Positions 7,683 through 16,850 are shown, numbered from the stretch's first letter. The stretch: DNA of 33,250 nt from CAZUCD01 sp964618855 (GCA_964618855.1 CAZUCD010000022.1:1-33250), one strand, 5' to 3'. A program made the numbers and translations. Notes: a model not told the origin generated them from the sequence alone.

Positions 7683-8618
7683 TCAGGCTTCACCGCAGGA
7701 ATTCGTCAACCTGCCGATCCGCTCGATTTCGACCTCCACCTGGTCCCCGGGGCGCAAGAAGGCCGGTGGATTGCGGTACTTGCCCACTCCGGCGGGCGTC
7801 CCGGTGCTGATGATGTCCCCCGGCTCCAGCGTCAGGAGCTGGGATACGAAAGACACGAGGTGCCCCACCCCGTATATCAGTTGGGAAGTGGAACTCGACT
7901 GCATCGTCCTGCCGTTCACGCGCGTGACGAGCTTGAGTGCGTGGGGGTCGGGCACCTCGTCCGCGGTCACGATCACGGGACCATAGGGAGCAGAGCCGTC
8001 AAAGCCCTTGGCGCGCGCCCACTGCTTCTCCTGCGCCTGCAGCGTGCGCGCCGATATGTCGTTCACGATGGTGTAGCCGGCGATGTGCTTTAGCGCGCCC
8101 TTCTTCGTGACGTTCTTTGCCGCCTTCCCGATCACGATGGCCAGTTCCCCCTCGTAGTCCATTGCCTCGTCTCGCTTGAGCGGCAGGGGAATCGTATCCC
8201 CATGCCCGAGAATCGAGGTGGCGAACTTGTTGAAAACCACCGGGAACTTTGGCAGCGGGGCCCCCTGCTCCTCGCAGTGGTCCTTGTAGTTGAGGCCGAT
8301 GCAAAGGAACTTCCCGGGCCGCGCGATAGGGGCATGATAGCGCACCTTCTCGCGCCCGATCAATACGGGAAGCCCATCCGAGGGCTTCGCCGTCCTGAGG
8401 TCGCCTGGCCTCTCCGCGATCCGCTTGAGGACCGCACGCAGGCTCTTCTCGCTCCTGGGCAGGTGCCCCAGCCAGGCATGGATGGACCCTGCCGCAGCCA
8501 TGTCCTCCGCCGAACCCCCGAGCACCTGGTACGCCGCCGCCACGCGCAGGATGCTCTTGCCGAGCTCGATGCCGAAGAAGGGCGGCACTCCCTCAGCAGA
8601 TACCGTGCAAAGCCTCAT
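7683..8618 (-). CDS. Fumarylacetoacetate hydrolase (FAH) family protein
   Basis: Mg2+-dependent hydrolase, decarboxylase or isomerase acting on acylpyruvate-like or 2-hydroxy-dienoate-type substrates; the exact reaction cannot be assigned. Family signatures along the 311 residues include LCIGLNYKDHCEEQG, the metal-binding DYEGELAIVIGK, YTIVNDISAR, KGFDGSAPYGP, and the C-terminal STGTPAGVG followed by LRPGDQVEVEIERIG. I chose the ATG at 8618 because it gives the usual MRLCTV start and has GAGAGG about 10 bases upstream. A longer frame to 8714 would overlap the preceding gene and add a non-conserved basic leader. It lies in a same-strand run between a secreted-protein gene and the Hsp70-kinase fusion. 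No other gene of an aromatic-degradation pathway is nearby, so a housekeeping role such as oxaloacetate or acylpyruvate clearance is possible. Confidence 0.93.
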   Translation of the reverse strand: MRLCTVSAEGVPPFFGIELGKSILRVAAAYQVLGGSAEDMAAAGSIHAWLGHLPRSEKSLRAVLKRIAERPGDLRTAKPSDGLPVLIGREKVRYHAPIARPGKFLCIGLNYKDHCEEQGAPLPKFPVVFNKFATSILGHGDTIPLPLKRDEAMDYEGELAIVIGKAAKNVTKKGALKHIAGYTIVNDISARTLQAQEKQWARAKGFDGSAPYGPVIVTADEVPDPHALKLVTRVNGRTMQSSSTSQLIYGVGHLVSFVSQLLTLEPGDIISTGTPAGVGKYRNPPAFLRPGDQVEVEIERIGRLTNSCGEA

Positions 8619-8689
8619 GCCCGCGGTGCCTCTCGACTTGGAATTGAGGGCGCCGAGCATCCGGGTGCGCGCTGCTGGGGCGAGTCCTA

Positions 8690-9802
8690 TTAGGCGTCGC
8701 CGTATAGGTGCCAACCCGCGACGCCCGCTGGAGTGCGCGGGAACGACAATTGCACCACGTCACCCCGCACCGAGTCCGCCAGGTAGACCCGCGTTTCGGA
8801 GACGCCCGTGTGCACGGCCATCCCATTTCCGAACGCATTCATCGTGTAGGTGTAGGCCCCACCCGTCGCGGTTGCGAGGCGGCTGTCGATGAGGGCCTTC
8901 GTGATGCGCGTTTGCGGGCCCGTACCCCCCGCAGGACGGATGATCAGCGCCTGCCCACCCGCCGCAGGGAGCAAGTTCCAGCAGAACACCCCATCATCGG
9001 CATCGATCCCCATCGCGAACACTCCCCCCCGCCTCCCACCGTCCCAACCCGCGATCGGCACGACGACCGAGGGAACTCCGCCTGCCGAGAACCCGACCAG
9101 CGTGTCCGATCCCTCGAAGCCCGTTTCGTCCCAGCAGAGCCAGCCGCCCGCCGAGGTCTCGACGGGCGCGCAGCTCAGCCCAGCCTGCGGTGCGCCCGTG
9201 GCCGCGACAAGGCTCGCCTCCGAGCAGAACACGGAATCGGCACCGCCACCGACCGGGATGGAAACGAAATCGTTTGAAGCCGCCAGGTAGTTCTCGACCT
9301 GCGTGATGAACAGGCGGTCCTGCGCGCGATTCAAACGCACCCCTGCGATTCCGTTGATCCGGCGCAGGTTGGTCACCGTGGGCGGGGAGCCCGGCACGAT
9401 CCGTAGAACATCGTCGATCTGGCCGGTCAGCACGAACTCCTGCAGGTACACCACGCCCGAGTTGTCGATGTTCAGGTTGTAGACATGAGGCCCGGGCGCA
9501 TCCAGGAAGGGCAGGATCTGCGCCTGTGTCGCGATGGTCGTAAACACCGGGGTCGACCCCGAAAGGTCCACGGAAACGAGCTTTGCATTCGCATCCGAGA
9601 CTCCGTTCGCGGTGTAAAGGTAGACGCGTCCGTCGGGACCCGTGCCCACGGTGATGAAGGACGCGCTCGACTGCCCGGTGTGAGCGCAGATCTGGGCATT
9701 GGTGAGCGCAACGGATGCGGTGAAGCTCGAGTAACTCGTCTGCGCCTGCGCCGCTGTCGCGACCAATGCAGCAGTCACGGCCAGAGTCGATGCCAGTCTC
9801 AT
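8690..9802 (-). CDS. Secreted protein of unknown function with W-x-x-Y C-terminal tail
   Basis: 370 residues. The N-terminus MRLASTLAVTAALVATAAQA followed by Gln is a clear Sec signal peptide with AQA/Q cleavage. The start has GGAGG 7 bases upstream. The mature protein is rich in beta-strand-like segments (GPDGRVYLYTANGV, YNLNIDNSGVVYLQEF, RLFITQVENYLA), which suggests a beta-propeller, but I recognise no named family. Two Cys pairs are plausible (CSEAS...CAP, CWDE...CWNL). The last residues are RTPAGVAGWHLYGDA, sharing the P-A-x(4)-W-x-x-Y pattern with three other secreted proteins here (ends at 16812, 27065 and 27144). It is probably exported to the periplasm or cell surface. It lies 82 bases downstream of the double-CxxC gene on the same strand. 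Confidence 0.8.
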   Translation of the reverse strand: MRLASTLAVTAALVATAAQAQTSYSSFTASVALTNAQICAHTGQSSASFITVGTGPDGRVYLYTANGVSDANAKLVSVDLSGSTPVFTTIATQAQILPFLDAPGPHVYNLNIDNSGVVYLQEFVLTGQIDDVLRIVPGSPPTVTNLRRINGIAGVRLNRAQDRLFITQVENYLAASNDFVSIPVGGGADSVFCSEASLVAATGAPQAGLSCAPVETSAGGWLCWDETGFEGSDTLVGFSAGGVPSVVVPIAGWDGGRRGGVFAMGIDADDGVFCWNLLPAAGGQALIIRPAGGTGPQTRITKALIDSRLATATGGAYTYTMNAFGNGMAVHTGVSETRVYLADSVRGDVVQLSFPRTPAGVAGWHLYGDA

Positions 9803-9884
9803 AGAATCCCCTCCATGCGGCGCGGAGCCGTGATTGGGGGTATCTACGGTGAGGTGCGAGTTTCCTTCACTGCGCCTGCCGCGG

Positions 9885-10427
9885 TCACTCCACCGCGGGC
9901 CCGTCGTCCACGGACTCCATGAGCTGGACGGCCTGGTCCTCGACCGACTTCATGATGGCGCCAAACTCGGCCGATCCCTCGGGCACGTCCGCGATCCGGT
10001 AGGTCTCCCCCGTGGGCGCCGCCTCGAACATGAGCGTCCCGTCCGGCCCGGTGCCCTTGAACGTCATCACGCGGTACCTCATCAACAGGTGCGCGAGCAG
10101 GAACAATTGGGTCCTGTACTCGTCCGTCTGCGCTCCGTGGAGCGCGAGGAATAGGCGCCAGAACGCCTCGTTCCGCTCGTGCTTGGCCAGCCTGCGCTCC
10201 GCCGCCGTCGGGCCGGAGATTCGCTTCGTGACCCAGAAGCTGAAGTACCCCGGATTGCCGGCCTTCTGCCAGCAGGCAGGGCAGAAGTCGCGCCGCACCG
10301 CCTCTTCCTTGTCGTCGAACTCCAGCACGGTGGGGTGCCTTCCCGCGGAGGGCAGGGAGGTGCCGCACAGAAGGCACTGGTCATGTGGGCGGCGGAACTT
10401 GAGGTACTGGTCTCGGTCGGGCTTCAT
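9885..10427 (-). CDS. Small double-CxxC (putative zinc-binding) protein of unknown function
   Basis: 180 residues with no signal peptide or membrane helix. Two CxxC pairs (Cys18/Cys21 in CLLCG, Cys49/Cys52 in CPACW) are spaced like a zinc ribbon or treble-clef knuckle. Past residue about 75 the protein becomes helical and charged (AERRLAKHERNEAFWRLFLALHG), then forms a short beta-rich region (MTFKGTGPDGTLMFEA) ending in an acidic tail. I do not recognise a named family. It lies in a same-strand run, 81 bases after the stop of the DUF6986-type gene and 82 bases before the secreted protein. The start ATG has GAGAG 5-9 bases upstream. Confidence 0.75.
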   Translation of the reverse strand: MKPDRDQYLKFRRPHDQCLLCGTSLPSAGRHPTVLEFDDKEEAVRRDFCPACWQKAGNPGYFSFWVTKRISGPTAAERRLAKHERNEAFWRLFLALHGAQTDEYRTQLFLLAHLLMRYRVMTFKGTGPDGTLMFEAAPTGETYRIADVPEGSAEFGAIMKSVEDQAVQLMESVDDGPAVE

Positions 10428-10508
10428 GTCACTCTCGCGGCGCGATGGAGGAATCTGCGGCCCCGCCCCCGCCCAATGTCCAGCGGGAACGGGCGTGAAG
10501 ACCGAAGC

Positions 10509-11954
10509 CTACGCCTTCCTCCGACCCTTCAGGATCTTCACGAAGGAGCGGCTGCGCAGCTCCTCCAGCGTCAGGCCCGTCGCCAACGCCTCCACCTCCG
10601 TGATCGCCCCGCAGTTGATCCCGCGAAGGAAGAAGTTGAGGAGTCCCTGTCCCGTTGCGGCGTCGTCAAAGATGTCGCCGACGAGCGTCGCCTGCCCCGC
10701 CTTCTCAATGAAATTCTTCAGCCGGGCGGATGCCGCCGGCAGGCTTTCGAGGAAGAAGGCGAACACGGCCGCATATCGCGTCGCGAACTGCGCCGGGTTC
10801 AGGTCCCACCCCTGGTAGTAGGCGTGCCGCAGCGAGTGGTTAACGTGCTGGAAGTGGAGCCTCCAAGCGCGGTGAACGATGTCGCGGTTCTCCGCCACCT
10901 GGTCGGCCGTGAGCGGGGGGCCGTCCTTTGCCGCCCGGTGCGGGGCGATCGGCATGACGTTCGTCGCGCCGTCCGAAATCCAGACCCCCGTTCCCGCCAG
11001 CGCGACCAGCATCATGTGCCGCGCGAAGTCGCATGCCGGATGGTCGAGCGTCTGGTGCTCCGCTGTTATCGTGCAGGAGGCCGTGTAGTCGTACACACCA
11101 AAGTGCGCCGCCACGCAGCGCCCCCGGCAGGCCTCCACCAGCGGAAGCACGTTGCACCGGCCATCAGGCGACAGGATCGACTGGGTCATCTCAATCATGA
11201 GCTCCATCTTTAGGGAGCCCTTCGGGTATCCCGCCTTTGCCTCGAGCAGCTCGAGGACGCGCGCGAACGCGTCCGCCTGGCCCGGCGCGATGACCTTCGG
11301 AAGGGTAACGACAAAGTTGTCCGGCAGCCGCCCCTCCGTCATCCCCGAAAGTTCCGTCAGCACGATGTCAAGCGTCCGGATAGAGCGCGCCCGAAGCTCC
11401 TCGCTGAGGGGCTTCACTCGCATGCCGATGAAGGGCGTCAGGGTCCCCGCCTTCATCCCCGCCGCAAGTTCGCGCGCCACCATGGACGCCGTCGCATCCT
11501 CCTCCCCGTCCGGCCGGTTTCCATAGCCGTCCTCGAAATCGATGCGGAAATCCTCGATGGCCTCGCGGCGGAGTTTCTCCCCGACACGGTCGTAGATCGT
11601 GTTGGCCAGCCACGCGGGCTCGAAAACGCGCCGCACGGGATGAGGGTCCAGGTCGAGCTGCGACTTCAACGCCTCGATCTCTCCCAGAGTCGTCGGGAGC
11701 GTCTCCGCCCCGCGAAGTCCTATGGCGCGCGCGAAAACAACAAAGTTCGGCGCATACTCCCGAAGCGTGCGCTCCGCCAGAACGCCCAGCTTCTGGCCCG
11801 TGTCGGACTTGAACAAATGCGCCCCACCATAAACCGTGTGGACGGGCTGGCGCCTCGGCGACTCCCCGGGATACCGGGAGGAGAACGAATCATTCGCCAG
11901 TTTGAGGTCGCCGAGAGGTGCCGCCAGATCTTCCGGGGTAAGCGTGCGCTTCAT
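10509..11954 (-). CDS. DUF6986-type aldolase / citrate-lyase-like TIM-barrel enzyme
   Basis: 481 residues, cytosolic. It resembles the group annotated DUF6986 (related to HpcH/HpaI aldolases and malate synthase; sometimes labelled phosphoenolpyruvate kinase). Likely active-site positions: IDFEDGYG at 138-144 (acidic metal ligands), IGMRVK with Arg179, TLPKV at 218-222, ELMIEMTQ with Glu251 and Glu255, and FGVYDYTAS with Asp289. It probably forms or cleaves a C-C bond in a 2-oxoacid or acyl-CoA, with Mg2+; the substrate is unknown. The frame is open upstream to 12395, but the extra 147 codons have shadow-like composition and the region is intergenic. ATG 11954 gives the family-like start MKRTLTPEDL. 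No dedicated partner gene is recognisable nearby. Confidence 0.8.
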   Translation of the reverse strand: MKRTLTPEDLAAPLGDLKLANDSFSSRYPGESPRRQPVHTVYGGAHLFKSDTGQKLGVLAERTLREYAPNFVVFARAIGLRGAETLPTTLGEIEALKSQLDLDPHPVRRVFEPAWLANTIYDRVGEKLRREAIEDFRIDFEDGYGNRPDGEEDATASMVARELAAGMKAGTLTPFIGMRVKPLSEELRARSIRTLDIVLTELSGMTEGRLPDNFVVTLPKVIAPGQADAFARVLELLEAKAGYPKGSLKMELMIEMTQSILSPDGRCNVLPLVEACRGRCVAAHFGVYDYTASCTITAEHQTLDHPACDFARHMMLVALAGTGVWISDGATNVMPIAPHRAAKDGPPLTADQVAENRDIVHRAWRLHFQHVNHSLRHAYYQGWDLNPAQFATRYAAVFAFFLESLPAASARLKNFIEKAGQATLVGDIFDDAATGQGLLNFFLRGINCGAITEVEALATGLTLEELRSRSFVKILKGRRKA

Positions 11955-12461
11955 GGGTTCAGCTGCCCTTGCGTGGGGAATCGATGTTTCGACCGTGAGT
12001 GCTGCCGCGTGCGTGCTCAACCCCGAATCCCAATGCCGGGTCATATCAGGCAACGGCTGAGATCCGCCGACGTATCGCCTGAGTTGCACACGGCAGTCGG
12101 GGCGCCAGTAGGGTAATTTATTACGGCCAAAGGAATTCTTTTGACTTCGTGGCGAATCCTTAACACACTCCGCGTCGAAATGTGGGTCATCGGGTCGCGG
12201 GTCGGCTCCTCCCGCGAGTCGCGATGGCAGGGTTGCATTACGGGTGGCTCTGGCCGAACGAATCGGCTCACGTCGGTATCTTGCGAAAACGAAAGCGGTC
12301 GTCCCATAGCCTTGGGGCGAATCCACGTCGCTACCATCGGGAGCAGGGAATACCCCGGAAAAATTGTCGTTTTCGGAAGCAGGCCGAAAAAGCAATTGAC
12401 GGGGGCCCCTCGCTCCACTCTTCTAGCCCTTCAACTTGCCTTCCATCCCGGAGAAAACGGC
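11955..12461. other. 507-base intergenic region between divergent genes
   Basis: Separates the DUF6986-type gene (-) from the pseudopilin gene (+). It contains locally A+T-rich patches (about 12113-12124 and 12354-12400) that contrast with the surroundings, as expected for promoter DNA. One possible plus-strand promoter is TTGACG at 12396-12401 with TCTTCT at 12419-12424 (17-base spacer), placing transcription start about 30 bases before the pseudopilin ATG. A second TTGACT at 12141-12146 has no convincing -10. An imperfect dyad CCGGAAAA/TTTTCGG lies at about 12355-12376. The overlapping open frames have no recognisable protein features. I see no RNA gene. Confidence 0.45.
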
Positions 12462-13130
12462 ATGAGAGAAAAGCTTCAGTTCACGAAGCGGTTCGGATCC
12501 GGCTTTACGCTGATCGAGCTGCTCATCGTCGTCGCGATCATCGCCATTCTGGCGGCGATCGCGGTGCCGAACTTTCTGGCGGCCCAGACCCGCTCGAAGG
12601 TCAGTCGCGTCCTCAGCGACCTGCGCACCCTCAGAACCGCGGTCGAATCCTACGCGGTCGACAACAATCGCGTCCCGCGCATGACGTGGGGCCCGATCTA
12701 CGGCGACGTGCTCTATGGCGAGGACGTCTTCGGCACGCTTCCGGCCATTATCACGACGCCGATCGCCTACATCACCTCGCAGCCGTTCGACCCGTTTGCC
12801 ACGGGCACGGGCGCCTCGGTTGATGCCCAGCTCTACACCTACCAAGCCCCCGACACGATGGAGGACCTCTTCCGCCGCAACGGCGGTGGCGTCGTCCCCG
12901 TCCCGGGCAAGCCGGGCTACATTTATCGCCCCGGCAACCGCAGCGAGAACGCCAAGATGCGGTTCTACTTCGGCTCGTACGTCCTTTGGTCCATCGGTCC
13001 GGCGGGCCCGAACAAGGTCACCGGCAGCAATTTCTGGCTCCAGTACGACCCGACCAACGGCACCATCAGCGAAGGCCACGTCTACGTCAGCCAGAAGTAC
13101 CAGGAGCCCTACTACAACCCGCCATTCTGA
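12462..13130 (+). CDS. Type II secretion / type IV pilus pseudopilin (prepilin-type N-terminal methylation domain)
   Basis: 222 residues. Basic leader MREKLQFTKRFGSG, then F15-T-L-I-E19 and a hydrophobic helix to about residue 38. This is a class III signal cleaved by prepilin peptidase after Gly14, with the mature Phe1/Glu5 pair intact. After the helix, AAQTRSKVSRVLSDLRTLRTAVESYAVDN resembles GspG-like major pseudopilins. The segment TTPIAYITSQPFDPF and the later YVLWSIGPAGP are typical of the large pseudopilin families of planctomycete- or Sumerlaeota-like bacteria. The start is fixed by GGAG at 12450-12453, 8 bases before ATG 12462. No gsp/pil operon surrounds it, so it is an orphan. It is followed by a terminator-like hairpin and then by a giant secreted protein that could be its cargo; that link is inference. 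Confidence 0.93.
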   Translation: MREKLQFTKRFGSGFTLIELLIVVAIIAILAAIAVPNFLAAQTRSKVSRVLSDLRTLRTAVESYAVDNNRVPRMTWGPIYGDVLYGEDVFGTLPAIITTPIAYITSQPFDPFATGTGASVDAQLYTYQAPDTMEDLFRRNGGGVVPVPGKPGYIYRPGNRSENAKMRFYFGSYVLWSIGPAGPNKVTGSNFWLQYDPTNGTISEGHVYVSQKYQEPYYNPPF

Positions 13131-13163
13131 GTGGCAAACTCGGACGGCGCGCTCGTGATGAAC

Positions 13164-13193
13164 CCCGCGGATGGCCCACAGGCCGTCCGCGGG
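13164..13193 (+). terminator. 13-bp hairpin after the pseudopilin gene
   Basis: CCCGCGGATGGCC (13164-13176), loop CACA, GGCCGTCCGCGGG (13181-13193), with a single T-G wobble. It begins 33 bases after the pseudopilin stop. It is very stable but not followed by a T-run, so termination or mRNA 3'-end stabilisation are both possible. It separates the pseudopilin from the next gene. Confidence 0.55.
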
Positions 13194-13353
13194 CACCAAG
13201 CAAGGATGGAATCGGGGCCGAAACGGCATTGACTGTCGCCAGGCTCGAACCTACAATAGACGCACTGGAATCGGAAAAGGGCGTCGTCCTCTCCACCCCG
13301 ACGGGCGACGATCAACCCCACGACAACCCCCCCTCCCCCAAAGGAGCCACAGA

Positions 13354-16300
13354 ATGCGGAACGCATTTCATATGAAAGTCGTGTTCCTCGCGGCGCTAGC
13401 AGCCGCAGTGGGATCGACCGCCGTCGCCGCCAACAACCGGCCCGGCACGCCCGAGCGCATTGCCGACATCCCGATGAACCTGGAGCCCGAAGGCCCCTTC
13501 AACTCCAAGGCCTCCATTCCCCGCGAGGCTCTCATCGTCCGCCGTGCCGATGAAGGCACGAACAACGGCGGGCCGGCTGCACTCCTTCCCTCCGCCCAGT
13601 CGATCGCACGCCTCGACTACACCTTCGTCACCGGTGAAGCCGTCGGCGACAACGCATCGGACAACCTGTTCCGTCCCGCGATCAGCGGCAACGGTCAGTT
13701 CATCGCCTACACGTCGTTCGCGCAGAACCTCGTCGCCGAGGATACCCTCGGCATCGCGCAGGTCTACCGCACCGACATCTCCACCCCCGCCGGCACGAAC
13801 CTTCTCGTCTCCAAGACGGCGGGCGGCACGGGCGGCAACGGCGGCTCGGGCGCCCCGACCTTCATCTTCCCCGATCCGATGGTCTTCGATTTCTGGGCCA
13901 ACTCGATCTCCGACGACGGCACGAAGGTCTGCTTCACGTCCGAGGCGGAGGACCTCCAGACGGCGGTCACCGACTCGAACAGCAACCCCGACGTGTTCGT
14001 TTGGAACTTCAACGGCGGGACGCCGACGATCACGATGGTGAGCACGGACTCGACCGGCGCCCAGATGGCGAACTCGCCGGTTGACGTGCCGCTCAACTAC
14101 TCGCGTGACGGCATGATCTCCGGCAACGGCAACTTCGTGGCTTTCCTGTCCACGGGCACCCTGCCGGGCACGGGCTCCGTTCGTCCCCTCCTCACGGACA
14201 TCAACATCTCGCTCGACCTCTTCCGGAAGGACCTGACGGCCGGGACGACGATCCTCATCTCGAGCAACGCGGCAGCCCCGGCTGACGAGGCGAACGGCGA
14301 CTCCTACGACCCGTCGATCTCGCAGGACGGCACCGTGATCGCCTACACGAGCCACGGCCGCAACCAGGTGAACCCGCCGGCACCGACGGCGGCAGCCGAC
14401 GGCTTCGGCGAGCGCACGGACATCTTCGTCTGGAACGCCGGGACGACGACCGTGGCGAACCGCACCACGACCGGCACCATCGGCACGGCGGCAAACCAGG
14501 CGTTCACCGCCCGGCTTTCGCCGAACGGCCGATTCGTCGCCTTCAACAGCCGCCTCGCCCCCGCGGGCATGGGCACGGGCACCATCGGCGCAATCGCCGC
14601 CGGCCGCCACGCCTACGTTCGCGACCTCACGGGTGGGGACGCGGCGATCCGTTACGTCAACACGGCAACGGGTTCGCACCTTGACCCGGGTCTCACCCGC
14701 CTCATGGCGCCGACGCCGAACAACAACGGCGACGTGTTCTTTTGGGGCTATGGTGACATCTTCCTCCCCGCGACGGGTCTTGGCTCACGGCAGAACAACC
14801 ACGCGACGGTCTGGGTGAAGAAGTTCACCAACGCCTGGCCCGCGACGGACTTTGCCGGCACGGTGACCCTTGTCTCGAAGTCCGAGACCAACGTCGGCCC
14901 GAACGCCGGCTATGGGCACTTTGCCAACGGCTTCACCGGCGGCCGCCCCGACTTCATCGGCGTCTCCGGCGACGGCACGAAGGCGCTCTTCACGAGCACC
15001 TCGCTCTTCGGAAAGGGCGGCGCGGGCATCCGCAACGCCTGGGTTGCCACGCTCGACGCAAACTACAACGTCACGAACCTCGAGCGCTACCCGAAGGCCA
15101 TCGCCAAGCCGGGCATCACGGTCAACTTCTCCGGCCCGACCGGCATGCGTATTCGCGATTCGAAGCGCGTCGCCATCTCCCCGAACGGACGCTACGCCGG
15201 CCTCGTCGTCTGCTCGACGGGCGTCCTCGACAAGGACACGCCCCCGGGCATCAATGTCCAGCGCCGCTACAACTCGGCTGCCGAGGGCGAAGCCTACCGC
15301 GTTGACCTCAACAACCGTCAGATCGGCTACGCCAGCTTCGAGAACGACGGCACGACGATCACTCCGATCGAAGTCCAGGGCACGGCAACGTCCCTCGGTG
15401 TGACCGGAGCCTCCCCGGGCGACGGAACCGCCAGCATCTTCCCGAGCGGCTCGCCGTTCAACTGCAGCGGTGTGGCGGTCTCCAACTTCGGTGACGTCGC
15501 CTTCATCTCGCAGCACTCGTTCGAGGCGGGCGGCGCGGTGGTTGCCGGTGGACAGTACGTTTACGTGACGAACCCAACGACGGCCGAAAGCGACCTGCTG
15601 ACGGACTCGAGCGGCAACTTCTTCACGGATTCCCCCACGGCGACGTACTTCTACGGCACGGTGGAGACGTTCCTCTCGTCCGATGGCCGCTATGTCGGCT
15701 TCACGCACGACTCGGCGACCCTCGTTCCCGACTCGACGGGTGAGGCGTGGGGCTACATCTACGACCGCGCGAACGCCGACAACGCCACGAAGATGCGTCT
15801 CGTGACGCGTCGCAGCAACGTCAGCGGCGGCTTCGTCGCCCAGGACCTCCCGAATGCACAGTGCGTGCTCGTCGCGATGTCGAATGACGGCCAGAAGGCC
15901 ATCTTCCACTCGACGGACGCGGACGACGTGCTCCTCGGCGGGCCGACCACCAATGGTCAGCTCTTCCTGTACAACGACATGGCCGACGGCATCCCGAACA
16001 ACGGTGAGGGTGGCGGCGCAACGATCACCCTCGTCTCCTGCGACTCGACGGGTGCCCCCGCGGCCTCCGCGACGATTGACGGCCTTGCGTTCTCGACGGG
16101 CTTCGGCACGACGAGCAGCATCGACCTCAACGCCTCGGTCCTGTACTTCCCGGGCGTCATCGACTCGACCATCCCGAACTCGCCCGCCGGCCTCTCGGCA
16201 GGCATCCCGGGCAGCCAGCTCTACGCGAAGAGCCTAGTCGGATCTGTCAACCCGACCACGACGGGCATCCAGTCCTCGCTTAGCTGCCTCTCCCGCAAGA

Positions 16301-16812
16301 CGGACAACTCGTTCCTGACCGCCCTTACGGTCGGTGGCGGACTGATCACGAACCCTGACACGTTCGAGGAGATCGACTCCGCGACGGTCAGCGCCGACGG
16401 CGGCACCCTCGTCGTCGTGACGAACGCGCGCTCCAGCGCCTCGGTGGGCCTCCCCGGCTCGCTCGGTCAGGATGCGAACTCCCCGGTTGGACCGACGGGC
16501 GGCACCTCGAACTACGACGTTTTCGTCGTCGAGAACGCCCTCTCGTCCCCGACCTGGACAGTGGCCAGCCGGGCAACCAACGGCGACCAGATGTCCTTCG
16601 GACCCGAGAACTTCGTCCAGCTCCAGACTCCCGCAGCCCACAACCCGGGCATCGGCGTCACGAGCAACGGGCGCATCCGCATCGTGTTCGGCACGGAAGG
16701 CGATGACTTCGTCGGCAACGGTGACTCGGCCTTCGGACGCTGCATCTACGTCCGCGAGTACTTCACCGCCTCGCCCTCGGCCGTCACCGCGCCGTGGTCC
16801 AGCTACGAGTAA
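13354..16812 (+). CDS. Large secreted PD40/TolB-like beta-propeller protein with W-x-x-Y tail
   Basis: 1152 residues. The start ATG 13354 has a strong AAGGAG 7 bases upstream (13341-13346); a signal peptide MRNAFHMKVVFLAALAAAVG with cleavage near AVA/A follows. The mature protein is built from repeats of the type S-x-[DN]-G-x-[FYK]-[VIA]-A-F-x-S: ISGNGQFIAYTS near 110, SPNGRFVAFNS near 389, SGDGTKALFTS near 538, SSDGRYVGFTH near 776, SNDGQKAIFHS near 845, SADGGTLVVV near 1013. This is the TolB/PD40 propeller pattern; two or more propellers are likely. It ends PSAVTAPWSSYE, the shared P-S-x(5)-W-x-x-Y tail. A perfect terminator follows. It is probably exported to the envelope or beyond; the ligand is unknown. 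Confidence 0.9.
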   Translation: MRNAFHMKVVFLAALAAAVGSTAVAANNRPGTPERIADIPMNLEPEGPFNSKASIPREALIVRRADEGTNNGGPAALLPSAQSIARLDYTFVTGEAVGDNASDNLFRPAISGNGQFIAYTSFAQNLVAEDTLGIAQVYRTDISTPAGTNLLVSKTAGGTGGNGGSGAPTFIFPDPMVFDFWANSISDDGTKVCFTSEAEDLQTAVTDSNSNPDVFVWNFNGGTPTITMVSTDSTGAQMANSPVDVPLNYSRDGMISGNGNFVAFLSTGTLPGTGSVRPLLTDINISLDLFRKDLTAGTTILISSNAAAPADEANGDSYDPSISQDGTVIAYTSHGRNQVNPPAPTAAADGFGERTDIFVWNAGTTTVANRTTTGTIGTAANQAFTARLSPNGRFVAFNSRLAPAGMGTGTIGAIAAGRHAYVRDLTGGDAAIRYVNTATGSHLDPGLTRLMAPTPNNNGDVFFWGYGDIFLPATGLGSRQNNHATVWVKKFTNAWPATDFAGTVTLVSKSETNVGPNAGYGHFANGFTGGRPDFIGVSGDGTKALFTSTSLFGKGGAGIRNAWVATLDANYNVTNLERYPKAIAKPGITVNFSGPTGMRIRDSKRVAISPNGRYAGLVVCSTGVLDKDTPPGINVQRRYNSAAEGEAYRVDLNNRQIGYASFENDGTTITPIEVQGTATSLGVTGASPGDGTASIFPSGSPFNCSGVAVSNFGDVAFISQHSFEAGGAVVAGGQYVYVTNPTTAESDLLTDSSGNFFTDSPTATYFYGTVETFLSSDGRYVGFTHDSATLVPDSTGEAWGYIYDRANADNATKMRLVTRRSNVSGGFVAQDLPNAQCVLVAMSNDGQKAIFHSTDADDVLLGGPTTNGQLFLYNDMADGIPNNGEGGGATITLVSCDSTGAPAASATIDGLAFSTGFGTTSSIDLNASVLYFPGVIDSTIPNSPAGLSAGIPGSQLYAKSLVGSVNPTTTGIQSSLSCLSRKTDNSFLTALTVGGGLITNPDTFEEIDSATVSADGGTLVVVTNARSSASVGLPGSLGQDANSPVGPTGGTSNYDVFVVENALSSPTWTVASRATNGDQMSFGPENFVQLQTPAAHNPGIGVTSNGRIRIVFGTEGDDFVGNGDSAFGRCIYVREYFTASPSAVTAPWSSYE

Positions 16813-16850
16813 GAACCGCACGGCGAACCCCGCCGCGCAGCCAGCAATCA

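Noticed and set aside
8619..8714. Longer N-terminus for the FAH-family protein, starting at 8714
   Set aside because: It would overlap the secreted-protein gene by 25 bases and add a basic non-conserved leader. The ATG at 8618 has a good ribosome binding site and the family-typical start.
11955..12395. Longer N-terminus for the DUF6986-type protein, starting at 12395
   Set aside because: The extra 147 codons have no conserved features and would cover the only sizeable promoter region for the divergent pseudopilin gene.
13396..14679. A 427-codon minus-strand frame opposite the PD40 protein, and a 374-codon one at 14785-15909
   Set aside because: The Arg/Val/Asp-rich composition mirrors the plus-strand repeats. 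The plus-strand gene has a strong ribosome binding site, signal peptide and repeats.
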